Origin: Actinacidiphila rubida | Lineage (GTDB): Bacteria > Actinomycetota > Actinomycetes > Streptomycetales > Streptomycetaceae | Length of the DNA: 64,000 nt | Reading direction: 5' to 3' | Assembly (NCBI RefSeq): GCF_900110255.1 | Contig: NZ_FODD01000004.1 | Coordinates: forward strand, 1 to 64,000 | In this document: one piece after another, positions 26,132 to 35,095 of the stretch | How positions within the stretch are numbered: the stretch's first letter is position 1 | Layout of the letters: each line of letters begins with the position of its first letter | Position numbers and translations under genes: made by a program | The notes under the pieces: model-generated | Databases searched by the model: none | What the model was told of the DNA's origin: nothing | What the model saw: the letters and a program-made list of their open reading frames with translations, nothing else

Positions 26132-28645
26132 ATGACGGCAACCCCCGTGACGCCCAGCTCGACCTACCGGATACAGCTGCAGCCCGGCTTCACCTTCGCC
26201 GACGCGGCCGGCGCCGTGCCCTACCTCGCGGCCCTCGGCATCACCCATCTGCACCTGTCGCCCGTGCTGGAGGCGGTCCCGGGCTCCCGGCACGGCTACG
26301 ACGTGGTGGACCACACGCGGGTGCGGGCCGCCTTCGGCGGCGAGCAGGGCCTGCGGGAGCTTTCCCGCACCGCCCGCGAGCACGGCCTGGGGCTGATCCT
26401 GGACATCGTCCCGAACCATATGGCGGTCCCCGCCCCCGAGTACCTCAACGGCCCGCTGTGGGCCGTGCTGCGCGACGGGCCCTCGTCGCCGTACGCGCCC
26501 TGGTTCGACATCGACTGGGACGCGCTGGGCGGCCGGGTGCTGCTGCCGGTGCTGGGCGAGCCGGTGCCGGACGTCCTGGGCGAGCTGTCGGTGGTCAAGG
26601 ACAAGGCCGCGGGCGGCCGGGTGCTGCGGTACTACGACCACCGCTTCCCGCTGCGGGCGGGCACGGAGGACCTGCCGCTGCCGGAGCTGCTGGAGGCCCA
26701 GTGGTACCGGCTCGCCTACTGGCGGACCGCCCGCACCGAGCTGAACTACCGCCGCTTCTTCACCATCTCGGACCTGATCGCGGTGCGCGTGGAGCGGCCG
26801 GAGGTGTTCGAGGCCACGCACGCGACGGTCCTGGGACTGCTGCGCGAGGGCGTCGTGGACGGGCTGCGGATCGACCACCCCGACGGACTCGCCGACCCCG
26901 CGGGCTACCTCCGGCGCCTGGCCGAGGCGACCGGCGGGCGGTGGACGGTGGTGGAGAAGATCCTCCAGCGCGACGAGGAGCTGCCGTCCGACTGGGCGTG
27001 CGCGGGCACGACGGGGTACGACGCGCTCGACCGTGTCGACGGGCTGTTCACCGACCCCGAGGGCGCGGCGGAACTGGCCGATTTCTACCGGGAGTTCACC
27101 GGCGTCCCGGACGACCGCGGCGGCCGGTGGGCGGCCACCGCGCGGCGCGCGGCGTACCGGGTGGTGACGCACGACCTGGCGGCCGAGGTGGCCCGGCTGA
27201 CCCGTTCGGCCCAGCGCGCCCTCGCGGCGGCGCCGCCGGACGCGGACACGGGCGCGGGAGCAGGAGCGGGCGCGGGAGCCGAGGCGGGCGCGGGAGCCGA
27301 GGCGGGCGCGGACGGCGGCGCGGGGGCGGGGGCGCTGGCGGACGCGATCCGCGAGCTGCTCGTCCGCGTGCCCGTCTACCGACCGTACGTCCGGCCGGGG
27401 CAGCCCGCGGCGGACGCCGACACGGCGCTCATGGAGGGGGCCGCGGACCGGGCCCGCGAGCAGTGCCCAACGGCGCTGTCCCCCGTCCTCGACCTGATGC
27501 GCGACCTGGCGCTGGGGCGGCGGCCCGGGGAGGACGCCGCCGACTTCTGCGTGCGGTTCGCCCAGGTCGCCTCCGCGCTGCACGCGAAGTCCGTCGAGGA
27601 CACGTCGTTCTACCGGTACGTGCCACTGCTGTCGCTGTGCGAGGTGGGCCGCGACCCCGGGCACCCGGCGACCACGCCCGAGGAGTTCCACGCCTACTGC
27701 GCCCGGCTGCTGCGGGAGCGGCCGGCGACCGGGACGGTGCTGTCCACCCACGACACCAAGCGCAGTGCCGACCTGAGGCTGCGGCTGGCGGTGCTCACGG
27801 AGCGGCCGGCGGCCTGGCGGGAGTGGCTGGCCGCCCGCGACGCCCGGGCCGCGCGACTCGGCACGCCGGCGGCGCCCGACCGGCACACCCAGTACACGGT
27901 CTTCCAGACCGGTGTCGGCCTCGGCTTCTGCTCCCCCGACCGGCTGGTGCCCGCGGTGCTGAAGGCCGTGCGCGAGTCGGGGCTGCGCACCTCGTGGACC
28001 GAGCAGGACGAGGCGTACGAGAAGGCGGTCGCCGACTTCACCGACGAGGGGCCCTGCGGGGTCCAGGTCTACGACATCGGCGAGTTCACCGGGACGCTGG
28101 AACGGTACGCCGCCGCCAACAGCCTGGGCGCGGCGCTGCTGCACCTGACGATGCCGGGCGTGCCGGACGTGTACCAGGGCACGGAGTACCCGGTGTACAC
28201 GCTGGTCGACCCGGACAACCGGGGCACGCTCCACCAGCCGGAGCCCGGCACCAACCGGTTCGGGGTCGCCCGCACCCTCCAGGAGCTGCTGGACGGCGCC
28301 GAGCCGCGCGGCTTCGACCAGGCCAAGCTGCGGCTGACCGCGGTCGCGCTGCGGCTGCGCCGGGAACACCCCGAGTGGTACGGGCCGGCGGCCGCGTACC
28401 GGCCGCTGGCCGCGGCGGGCCCGGCCGCCGCGCACGCCGTCGCGTTCGTGCGCGGCGAGGGCGCGGTCTCCGTCGCCACGCGCCTGCCGGCACGACTGGA
28501 GGACGCCGGCGGCTGGGACGGCACCGTGCTGCCGCTGCCCCCGGGGACCTGGCAGGACCGGCTCACCGGCGCCCGGCACGAGGGCCGCGTCCCGCTCGCC
28601 ACGCTCCTCGCCGGCTCCCCCGTGGCCCTGCTCACCCCGGCGTAG
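26132..28645 (+). CDS. treY: Malto-oligosyltrehalose synthase
   Basis: TreY (837 aa) rearranges the reducing-end glucose of maltodextrins to a trehalose bond. The GH13 opening STYRIQLQPGFTFADA, nucleophile Asp248 (LRIDHPDGL) and acid/base Glu275 (VVEKIL) are present, with the C-terminal GVPDVYQGTE. It is longer than the usual 720-780 residues because of a Gly/Ala/Glu-rich insertion around residues 370-402 built of short repeats. treZ follows after one gene. Together they release trehalose from glycogen-derived chains. Confidence 0.93.
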   Translation: MTATPVTPSSTYRIQLQPGFTFADAAGAVPYLAALGITHLHLSPVLEAVPGSRHGYDVVDHTRVRAAFGGEQGLRELSRTAREHGLGLILDIVPNHMAVPAPEYLNGPLWAVLRDGPSSPYAPWFDIDWDALGGRVLLPVLGEPVPDVLGELSVVKDKAAGGRVLRYYDHRFPLRAGTEDLPLPELLEAQWYRLAYWRTARTELNYRRFFTISDLIAVRVERPEVFEATHATVLGLLREGVVDGLRIDHPDGLADPAGYLRRLAEATGGRWTVVEKILQRDEELPSDWACAGTTGYDALDRVDGLFTDPEGAAELADFYREFTGVPDDRGGRWAATARRAAYRVVTHDLAAEVARLTRSAQRALAAAPPDADTGAGAGAGAGAEAGAGAEAGADGGAGAGALADAIRELLVRVPVYRPYVRPGQPAADADTALMEGAADRAREQCPTALSPVLDLMRDLALGRRPGEDAADFCVRFAQVASALHAKSVEDTSFYRYVPLLSLCEVGRDPGHPATTPEEFHAYCARLLRERPATGTVLSTHDTKRSADLRLRLAVLTERPAAWREWLAARDARAARLGTPAAPDRHTQYTVFQTGVGLGFCSPDRLVPAVLKAVRESGLRTSWTEQDEAYEKAVADFTDEGPCGVQVYDIGEFTGTLERYAAANSLGAALLHLTMPGVPDVYQGTEYPVYTLVDPDNRGTLHQPEPGTNRFGVARTLQELLDGAEPRGFDQAKLRLTAVALRLRREHPEWYGPAAAYRPLAAAGPAAAHAVAFVRGEGAVSVATRLPARLEDAGGWDGTVLPLPPGTWQDRLTGARHEGRVPLATLLAGSPVALLTPA
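27272..27307 (+). repeat. 18-bp tandem repeat inside treY
   Basis: GCGGGAGCCGAGGCGGGC occurs twice back to back (27272-27289, 27290-27307), within a longer GC-only stretch (27247-27340) coding for repeated Gly-Ala and Glu-Ala. The period is a multiple of three, so the frame is kept. It lies in a surface insertion of the enzyme, not near catalytic motifs. Confidence 0.7.
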
Positions 28646-28804
28646 GCGCCGGCGGCCCGGCGGGGTCCGGGCGCCGAGGTCCGGGAGGGTGAGCGGCCCG
28701 TTTCCGCGCGGCCGGCAGGCCCGCGGAAATCCGGTGGACCCGCGGCCGGCGTCCGGGCTACGGTTCCGGGGACGTCCGAGAGACCAGGAGAGGAGGCGAG
28801 AGCG

Positions 28805-28852
28805 ATGACCGTCACCGTGCCGCGCTCCCGCCCATCCGCCGGGCGTCCCTGA
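28805..28852 (+). CDS. Possible 15-aa upstream peptide before the GNAT gene
   Basis: ATG 28805 has a near-ideal AGGAGG (28791-28796) 8 nt upstream, stronger than that of the following GNAT gene, and is read for 15 codons (MTVTVPRSRPSAGRP) to a TGA. A TACGGT -10-like box lies at 28759-28764. It may be a translated leader controlling the gene at 28896. There is no sequence family to lean on. Confidence 0.35.
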   Translation: MTVTVPRSRPSAGRP

Positions 28853-28895
28853 GTCCACGGGAGCGCATGCCTCCCGAAGGAATTCCAGGACACAC

Positions 28896-29843
28896 ATGTC
28901 TGATCTGATCTTCCGCCCGCTCGTCGCGGGCGAGTCCGCCCTGTTCACCTCGCTGCCCGACGCCGGCCTGGTCGGCCGCGCGCTGCTGGGCCGCACCTTC
29001 GCGACCGTGGACGAGGGCGGCGAGTACCGCCCCGACTGGTCGTGGGTCGCGCTGCGCGACGGCAGGGTCGTGGCCCGCGCCGCCTGGTGGGGCAAGGACG
29101 GGGACACCGCGCCGGTGGCCCTGGACTGGCTGGACTTCGCGCCGGGCGAGTCCACCGCGGCCTCCGAACTCCTGCGCGCCGCGCCGCTGCACGCCGAGTA
29201 CGACCTACTGCTGCCGCACGGCTGGCGCGAGGACCCCGCGGTGCGGGCCGAGGCCGAGGGCCGGAGGGCCGCCGCGGAACAGGCCGGTATGCGGCTGCTG
29301 GTGGAGCGCTACCGCTACACGTGGTCCGGGGAGTCGGCGGGGTCCGCGGGGTCCGCGGAATCCGCGGGCACCACCCCGCTGCCGCCGCGCACCGGCCGCC
29401 TGGAGTGCCGCCCGGTGCCGGACGACGCGACGTTCCGCGCGGTGATGGCCCGCATCATGGAGGGCACGCTCGACGCCCACGACCGCCGCACGCTCGACGA
29501 ACAGGGCCTGGAGGCCGCGCTCGACGAGACGATCGGCATCCTCGACTGGATGCCGTCGCCCAAGGACTGGCGGCGGCTCGCCTACGCGCCCGACGGCGGG
29601 ATCGCCGGGCTGCACGTTCCGGCGGAGAACCCGGGCGGGCCGTGCATCGGGTTCATCGCCGTGGTCCCGGAGTACCGGGGCCGCGGCTACGCGTACGACC
29701 TGCTGCTGGAGTGCACCCACGACCTGGTCGACCGCGGCGCGACCCGGATCGCCGCCGCGACCGACCAGGGAAACTTCCCGATGGCCGCCGCGTTCGCCAA
29801 AGCGGGCTACCCGATCACGCAGGAGCGTGTGAACTTCGTCTGA
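28896..29843 (+). CDS. GNAT family N-acetyltransferase
   Basis: A 315-residue protein with a divergent N-terminal half and a clear C-terminal GNAT domain (about 165-315): VVPEYRGRGYAYDLLLE is the acetyl-CoA loop, followed by ATDQGNFPMAAAFAKAGY. A Ser/Gly/Ala-rich repeat joins the halves (about 149-160). The ATG follows AAGGAATTCCAGGA. It sits between treY and treZ but is probably transcribed from its own promoter. Substrate unknown. Confidence 0.78.
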   Translation: MSDLIFRPLVAGESALFTSLPDAGLVGRALLGRTFATVDEGGEYRPDWSWVALRDGRVVARAAWWGKDGDTAPVALDWLDFAPGESTAASELLRAAPLHAEYDLLLPHGWREDPAVRAEAEGRRAAAEQAGMRLLVERYRYTWSGESAGSAGSAESAGTTPLPPRTGRLECRPVPDDATFRAVMARIMEGTLDAHDRRTLDEQGLEAALDETIGILDWMPSPKDWRRLAYAPDGGIAGLHVPAENPGGPCIGFIAVVPEYRGRGYAYDLLLECTHDLVDRGATRIAAATDQGNFPMAAAFAKAGYPITQERVNFV

Positions 29844-29908
29844 ACCACCCGGCCTCCGGGCATGGATCTGCTCGGGAGCAAGTCGACCTGAGCTGACGGA
29901 GGCCGTGC

Positions 29909-31660
29909 GTGCTGTTCGAGGTGTGGGCGCCGGGCGCCCGGCAGGTGGAGATCCTGATCGACGACCGCACGCACCGGCTCGGCCCCGACCCGTCACGGAC
30001 GGGGTGGTGGCGGACGGAGCTGCCGGCCGGGGACGGCACGCGGTACGCGTACCGGCTCGACGGCGGCCCGCCGCTGCCGGACCCGCGCTCCCGGCGGCAG
30101 CCGGACGGTCCGGACGGCCCGTCCGCGGTGGTCGACCACGACGCGTTCGCGTGGTCGGTGCCGTGGCCGGGCCGCGGGCTGCCCCGCGCGGTGCTCTACG
30201 AACTGCACGTCGGCACGTTCACGCCCGAAGGCACCTTCGACGCCGCGATCGAGCGGCTGCCGCACCTGGCGCGGCTGGGCGTCACGCACGTCGAGCTGAT
30301 GCCCGTCTGCCCCTTCCCCGGCACCAACGGGTGGGGGTACGAAGGGGTGTCGCTGTGGGCGGTGCACGAACCCTACGGTGGCCCCGAGGCGATGAAGCGC
30401 TTTGTCGACGCGGCACACGCGCACAGCCTGGGCGTGGTACTCGACGTGGTGCACAACCACCTCGGCCCGTCCGGCAACCATCTCCCGCCGTTCGGCCCGT
30501 ACTTCACCGACCGGCACCACACGCCGTGGGGCGACGCGGTGAACCTGGACGCGCCCGGCTCCGACGAGGTGCGGGACTTCCTCATCGGCAGCGCGCTGGC
30601 CTGGCTGCGCGACTACCGGCTCGACGGCCTGCGGCTCGACGCGGTGCACGCCCTGGTCGACACCCGGGCGCTGCACTTCCTGGAGGAGCTGTCGGCCGCG
30701 GTGGACGGCCTGTCCGCGGCGCTGGGCCGGCCGCTGTTCCTGATCGCCGAGTCGGACCTGAACGACCCGCGGACCACCGCCCCGCGCGACCAGGGCGGCC
30801 TCGGCCTGCACGCGCAGTGGAACGACGACTTCCACCACGCCCTGCACACCGCGGTGACCGGCGAATCGCAGGGCTACTACGCCGACTTCGCCGCGTCCGG
30901 CCCGGCCGGGCTCGCCAAGGTGCTCGGCCGCGGCTTCTTCCACGACGGCAGCTGGTCGTCGTTCCGCGGCCGCCATCACGGGCGGCCGCTGGACCCGGCG
31001 TCCGCGCCCGGGCGGCGGCTGCTGGGCTACGCCCAGACCCACGACCAGGTCGGCAACCGCGCCACCGGCGACCGGCTGCCGCCGGCCCAGCTCGGCGCCG
31101 CCGCCGCGCTGGTGCTCACCTCGCCGTTCACGCCGATGCTGTTCATGGGCGAGGAGTGGGGGGCCGCGACCCCGTGGCAGTTCTTCACCGACCACTCCGA
31201 CGCGGAGCTGGGCGCGGCCATCACCCGCGGCAGACGGCGGGAGTTCGCGGCCCACGGCTGGTCGGAGGAGGAGGTCCCGGACCCGCAGGACCCGGCGACC
31301 CGCGACCGCTCGGTGCTGGACTGGGCGGAGCCCGACAAGCAGGAGCACCGCGAACTCCTGGAGTGGTACCGGGCGCTGATCGCGCTGCGCAGGGCCGAGC
31401 CGGAGCTGGCCGACGGGCGGCTGGACGAGGTGACGGCGACCGCCGGGGGCCGCACCCTGCGGGTGGCGCGCGGCCCGTTCCGCATCCTCGTCAACTTCTC
31501 GGACACCCCCGCGCGCGTCCCGCTGAACGCGCCGTGCGAGGTGCTGCTGGCCCGGCCGGCGTGCACGCTCCAGCAGGGCGGCGCGGTGCAGCTGCCGCCG
31601 CGCGGCGCCGCGGTGCTGCGGGTCCGCGGCACCGGCGGGGCGGCTACGGTGGAGGGGTGA
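29909..31660 (+). CDS. treZ: Malto-oligosyltrehalose trehalohydrolase
   Basis: TreZ (583 aa) cleaves the trehalosyl end produced by TreY, releasing free trehalose. An N-terminal CBM48-like domain (LFEVWAPGARQVEILI) leads into a GH13 barrel with nucleophile Asp244 (LRLDAVHAL) and acid/base Glu281 (LIAESDLND), plus LFMGEEWG near the end. GTG 29909 follows GACGGAGG by 7 nt. The next small gene overlaps its stop by three bases. Confidence 0.93.
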   Translation: MLFEVWAPGARQVEILIDDRTHRLGPDPSRTGWWRTELPAGDGTRYAYRLDGGPPLPDPRSRRQPDGPDGPSAVVDHDAFAWSVPWPGRGLPRAVLYELHVGTFTPEGTFDAAIERLPHLARLGVTHVELMPVCPFPGTNGWGYEGVSLWAVHEPYGGPEAMKRFVDAAHAHSLGVVLDVVHNHLGPSGNHLPPFGPYFTDRHHTPWGDAVNLDAPGSDEVRDFLIGSALAWLRDYRLDGLRLDAVHALVDTRALHFLEELSAAVDGLSAALGRPLFLIAESDLNDPRTTAPRDQGGLGLHAQWNDDFHHALHTAVTGESQGYYADFAASGPAGLAKVLGRGFFHDGSWSSFRGRHHGRPLDPASAPGRRLLGYAQTHDQVGNRATGDRLPPAQLGAAAALVLTSPFTPMLFMGEEWGAATPWQFFTDHSDAELGAAITRGRRREFAAHGWSEEEVPDPQDPATRDRSVLDWAEPDKQEHRELLEWYRALIALRRAEPELADGRLDEVTATAGGRTLRVARGPFRILVNFSDTPARVPLNAPCEVLLARPACTLQQGGAVQLPPRGAAVLRVRGTGGAATVEG

Positions 31661-31827
31661 CCGAGACAGCGGCCGGGACCGCCGCCGAGACCGTGGAGGA
31701 CCGCGAGCCGCACGCCGACTGCGTGCTGTGCGGGGAGCCGACCGAGTACCCCGCCAGCACCAGGGGCGCCACGCTGTGCCCGGTGTGCGAGTGGCAGGAG
31801 GCGCAGCGCACCGCGTGCTCCGGCTGA
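31657..31827 (+). CDS. Small CxxC protein overlapping the treZ stop
   Basis: A 56-residue protein with an acidic N-terminus and two CxxC knuckles, DCVLCGEP and LCPVCEWQ, likely binding one zinc ion. The GTG lies in GGAGGGGTGA, overlapping the treZ stop; TACGGT 6 nt upstream might also give a leaderless transcript of its own. No function known to me; it is convergent with ppk2, 28 bp away. Confidence 0.6.
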   Translation: MTETAAGTAAETVEDREPHADCVLCGEPTEYPASTRGATLCPVCEWQEAQRTACSG

Positions 31828-31855
31828 GCCCGCGGTGCCGGCCGGCGACCGCCGG

Positions 31856-32824
31856 TCAGCTCCGGAGCAGTGCCCTCCTGCTCTCCTCCACGTCGAAGTC
31901 GCCCTGCGGGTACCGCGGGTCGATGCCCTCCAGATGCTCCAGCAGCAGCCGGCTGACCGCCCAGTTGCGATACCACTTGCGGTTGGCGGGCACGACGTAC
32001 CAGGGCGCGGCGCCGGTCGAGCAGCGTTCCAGCACGGCCTGGTAGGCCTCCTGGTAGGCGGGCCACATCGCGCGCTCCTCGATGTCGCCGGCGTTGAACT
32101 TCCAGTGCTTGTCCGGCCGGTCGAGCCGGGCCAGCAGCCGCTCGCGCTGCTCGTCGTGGCCGATGTGCAGGAAGACCTTGAGGACGGTGACGCCGTCGTC
32201 GGCCAGGGACTGCTCGAAGCGGTTGATGGTGTCGTAGCGGCGCCGCCAGGTGGCCCGCGGCACGAGGTCGTGGACGCGGACGATGAGCACGTCCTCGTAG
32301 TGGGAGCGGTCGAAGACGCCGATCTCGCCGGCCTCGGGCAGCGCCTTGCGGATCCGCCAGAGGAACGGGTGCGCGCGCTCCTCGGCGGTGGGGGTCTTGA
32401 AGGCGGTGACCCGCACGCCGGTCGGGTTCAGGCCCGTGGCGACGTGCTTGATCGTGCCGCCCTTGCCGGAGGTGTCCATGCCCTGCAGGACCACCAGCAG
32501 GCGGCGCCGGTCCCCGGCGGTGCTCTGCGCGAAGAGCCGCTCCTGGAGGTCGGCGAGGCGCAGCCGCAGCTCCTCGGTCTCCTTCCGGGCGTGCTTCTTG
32601 CTCGGGGGCGCGCCGGGCGTGGCGGACGGGTCGAACGCCGCCAGGTCGACCGGACCGTCGCCGGCCGGCACCCTCAGCAGGGACCGCAGGTCCGCGGGCG
32701 CGGGCCCGCCGCCGGACGCGGCCTTGCCCCCGCCGGACTTGTCCTTGCCGGCCTTCTTGCCCTGGGGTGCGTCCCTGCCCTTGGACGCGGGCCTGTCCTT
32801 CGCGTGGTGGGCGTGCTTGGCCAT
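31856..32824 (-). CDS. PPK2-family polyphosphate kinase
   Basis: A 322-residue cytoplasmic kinase that moves phosphate between polyphosphate and nucleotides. After a Lys-rich N-terminus (1-80) come Walker A GMDTSGKGG (115-123), Walker B-like FDRSHYEDVLI, and PWYVVPANRKWYRN. One-domain PPK2 proteins can form ADP/ATP from AMP/ADP using polyphosphate; the class cannot be fixed by eye. ATG 32824 is the natural start. Confidence 0.88.
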   Translation of the reverse strand: MAKHAHHAKDRPASKGRDAPQGKKAGKDKSGGGKAASGGGPAPADLRSLLRVPAGDGPVDLAAFDPSATPGAPPSKKHARKETEELRLRLADLQERLFAQSTAGDRRRLLVVLQGMDTSGKGGTIKHVATGLNPTGVRVTAFKTPTAEERAHPFLWRIRKALPEAGEIGVFDRSHYEDVLIVRVHDLVPRATWRRRYDTINRFEQSLADDGVTVLKVFLHIGHDEQRERLLARLDRPDKHWKFNAGDIEERAMWPAYQEAYQAVLERCSTGAAPWYVVPANRKWYRNWAVSRLLLEHLEGIDPRYPQGDFDVEESRRALLRS

Positions 32825-32932
32825 GGCCCGATCCTCCGCCCGATCCGGGCCGGCCGCCAGCGCCGGGGCCGGACGGCCGGAGGAGTCAGGTGCCGGGCGG
32901 ACGGCCGGAGGGCCAGGCGTCGGCGCGAGGGC

Positions 32933-34021
32933 TCAGGCGGCGGTCTCGTCGTCGGCGCGGGCGTCGCGGGCGAGTGCCGTGAGCCGGGAGACCGCGCGGA
33001 AGTACTTCTTGCGGTACCCGCCGGCCAGCATCTCCTCGGTGAACAGCCGGTCGAAGGCCACGCCGGAGGCCATCACCGGGATCTCCCGGTCGTACAGCCG
33101 GTCGGCGAGGACCACCAGGCGCAGCGCGGTGGCCTGGTCGGTGATCTGCTCGACGCCGCGCAGGTACAGCGCGTGCACGCCGTCGCACAGGGCTCCGTAG
33201 CGGCTGGGGTGCACCACGGCCAGGTGGGCGGTGAGCGCGCCGAAGTCGTCGAGGGCCGCACCCGGGGTGCCCTGGGCGGCCGCGGTCACCTCGTCGTCGC
33301 CGTAGGGGGCGGGCGCGGCGGGCAGTCCGCGGTGGCGGTAGTCGTCGCCGTCGATGCGCAGCGAGGCGAAGCGGGCGGACAGGCCCTGTATCTCGCGCAT
33401 GAAGTCGGTGGCGGCGAAGCGGCCCTCGCCGAGCCTGCCGGGCAGCGTGTTGGACGTGGCGGCCAGCCGGACGCCCGCGTCGGCGAGGCGGCCGAGCAGG
33501 GTGGAGACCAGCACGGTGTCGCCCGGGTCGTCCAGCTCGAACTCGTCGATGCAGACCAGGCTGTGGTCGCTGAGCGCGGTGACGGCCTGCTGGAAGCCCA
33601 GCGCGCCGACGAGGTTGGTCAGCTCCACGAAGGTGCCGAACGCCTTGCGCTCGCGCGGGGCGGGGGCCGCGTGCCACACGCTGGCCAGCAGGTGGGTCTT
33701 GCCGACGCCGTAGCCGCCGTCGAGGTACACGCCGGTCGGCCCCTGCGGGGCCTGCGGCTCGCGGCGGAACCAGCGCCTGCGCTCGCCCGCGCCGGACGCG
33801 GCGCCGGTGCGCTGGGCGAAGGAGCGCAGCCTGCGCACCGCCTCGGCCTGACTGGGCTGCCGCTCGTCGGGGAGATAGGTCTCGAAGCGGACGGAGTCGA
33901 AGCGCGGCGGCGGGACCATGTCGCTGACCAGCCGCGCGGTGTCCACCACCGGCGTCCGCGCGCTCAGGGCCACCGGCCCGGTGGTCGGGACGGCGCCGGT
34001 CTCGGCGAGGGAGGAGGACAC
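32933..34021 (-). CDS. zapE: AFG1-like ATPase, ZapE-type cell division protein
   Basis: A 362-residue P-loop ATPase of the AFG1/ZapE family, which in E. coli acts at the FtsZ ring. Walker A GGYGVGKT (102-109) and CIDEFELDDPGDT (Walker B) are clear. The C-terminal FTEEMLAGGYRKKYFRAVSRL is also family-like. GTG 34021 has no ribosome-binding site but lies 8 nt after TACGAT, so it may be leaderless. It is divergent from the RibD-like gene with only 85 bp between starts. Confidence 0.87.
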   Translation of the reverse strand: MSSSLAETGAVPTTGPVALSARTPVVDTARLVSDMVPPPRFDSVRFETYLPDERQPSQAEAVRRLRSFAQRTGAASGAGERRRWFRREPQAPQGPTGVYLDGGYGVGKTHLLASVWHAAPAPRERKAFGTFVELTNLVGALGFQQAVTALSDHSLVCIDEFELDDPGDTVLVSTLLGRLADAGVRLAATSNTLPGRLGEGRFAATDFMREIQGLSARFASLRIDGDDYRHRGLPAAPAPYGDDEVTAAAQGTPGAALDDFGALTAHLAVVHPSRYGALCDGVHALYLRGVEQITDQATALRLVVLADRLYDREIPVMASGVAFDRLFTEEMLAGGYRKKYFRAVSRLTALARDARADDETAA

Positions 34022-34106
34022 GACTACCCATCGTAGTGCGGCCGCGCCACCGTCCTGGCCCAATGTGGCGCAGCCCACGGCCCCGCCCCGTGCGACACTG
34101 CGCGAC

Positions 34107-34883
34107 ATGCAGCGGCTTTTCCCCGTGTCCGGACGGGACCCAGGGCAGGACGACGGCTCACCGGCACTCGGCACCCTCCTGGGACTCGCGGACGCGTACG
34201 CGTACCCGCCGCGGGAGTCCGGGCCGTACCTGCGGGCCAACATGGTGTCCGGGCTGGACGGCGCGGCGCGGGCCGAGGGGCGTTCGGCGCCGCTGTCCTC
34301 GCCCGCCGACATGCGGATCTTCGGCACCCTGCGGGCGCTGGCCGACGTGGTCGTGGTGGGCGCGGAGACCGTACGGCAGGAGGGCTACCGCCCGGCGAAG
34401 GTGCGGGAGGCGTTCGCGGACCGGCGGGCCGCCGACGGCCAGCCGCCGGCGGCGGCGATCGCCGTGGTCAGCCGCAGCCTGGACCTGGACCTGGCCGCTC
34501 CCCTGTTCACCCGGCCGGTGGTGCCCACGCTGGTGCTCACCGGCGCCGCCGCGAAGGAGGCGGACGTGGCGGCGGTGCGCGGCGCCGGGGCGCGCGTGGT
34601 GGTCGCCGGGGACGGCGACGGCGTGGACCCGGTGCGGGCGGTGCGGGAACTGGCCGCGCTCGGCCTGGGCCGGATGCTGCACGAGGGCGGCCCGCGGCTG
34701 CTCGCGCAGTTCACTGCCGCCGGCGCGGTGGACGAGCTGTGCCTGACGCTGTCCCCGCTGGTCACGGCGGGGGACGAGCCCCGGATCATGCACGGCCCGG
34801 CGGTCGTGCCGCCGTCCCGCTTCCGGCCGCTGTCGGTCCTGGAGGAGGACGGTTTCCTGTTCACCCGGTACGTCCGCGCCTAG
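34107..34883 (+). CDS. RibD C-terminal-like pyrimidine reductase family protein
   Basis: A 258-residue single-domain NADPH-dependent reductase of the RibD_C/dihydrofolate-reductase fold. ANMVSGLDGAARAEGRSAPLSSPAD, VVVGAETVRQEGY and LHEGGPRLLAQF are family motifs. Without a deaminase domain it may act in riboflavin synthesis with another deaminase, or in a related reduction. The ATG is 7 nt after GACACT, a weak leaderless -10. Confidence 0.82.
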   Translation: MQRLFPVSGRDPGQDDGSPALGTLLGLADAYAYPPRESGPYLRANMVSGLDGAARAEGRSAPLSSPADMRIFGTLRALADVVVVGAETVRQEGYRPAKVREAFADRRAADGQPPAAAIAVVSRSLDLDLAAPLFTRPVVPTLVLTGAAAKEADVAAVRGAGARVVVAGDGDGVDPVRAVRELAALGLGRMLHEGGPRLLAQFTAAGAVDELCLTLSPLVTAGDEPRIMHGPAVVPPSRFRPLSVLEEDGFLFTRYVRA

Positions 34884-35095
34884 CGGGTGCCGGGCCGGCG
34901 CCGGGGTACAGCCGGGGTACACGGGAGTGGCCGGACACCGGACGGGACCCGGCCGGGGGCCCGCGCGGGGCCGGGCTCGCCGGAGAACTCACCGAAAAAG
35001 CGGATTCTTCTGTTCCGCTTCGCGTCGCGTGGGAACACTTACCCCGGTGCCCTGTGAGGATCGGGGTAGGGCCCACGAGAGACAAGGACGCGTCC

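Noticed and set aside
31835..34036. Long plus-strand frame opposite ppk2 and zapE
   Set aside because: Both minus-strand genes show catalytic motifs; the plus frame has none and low-complexity composition.
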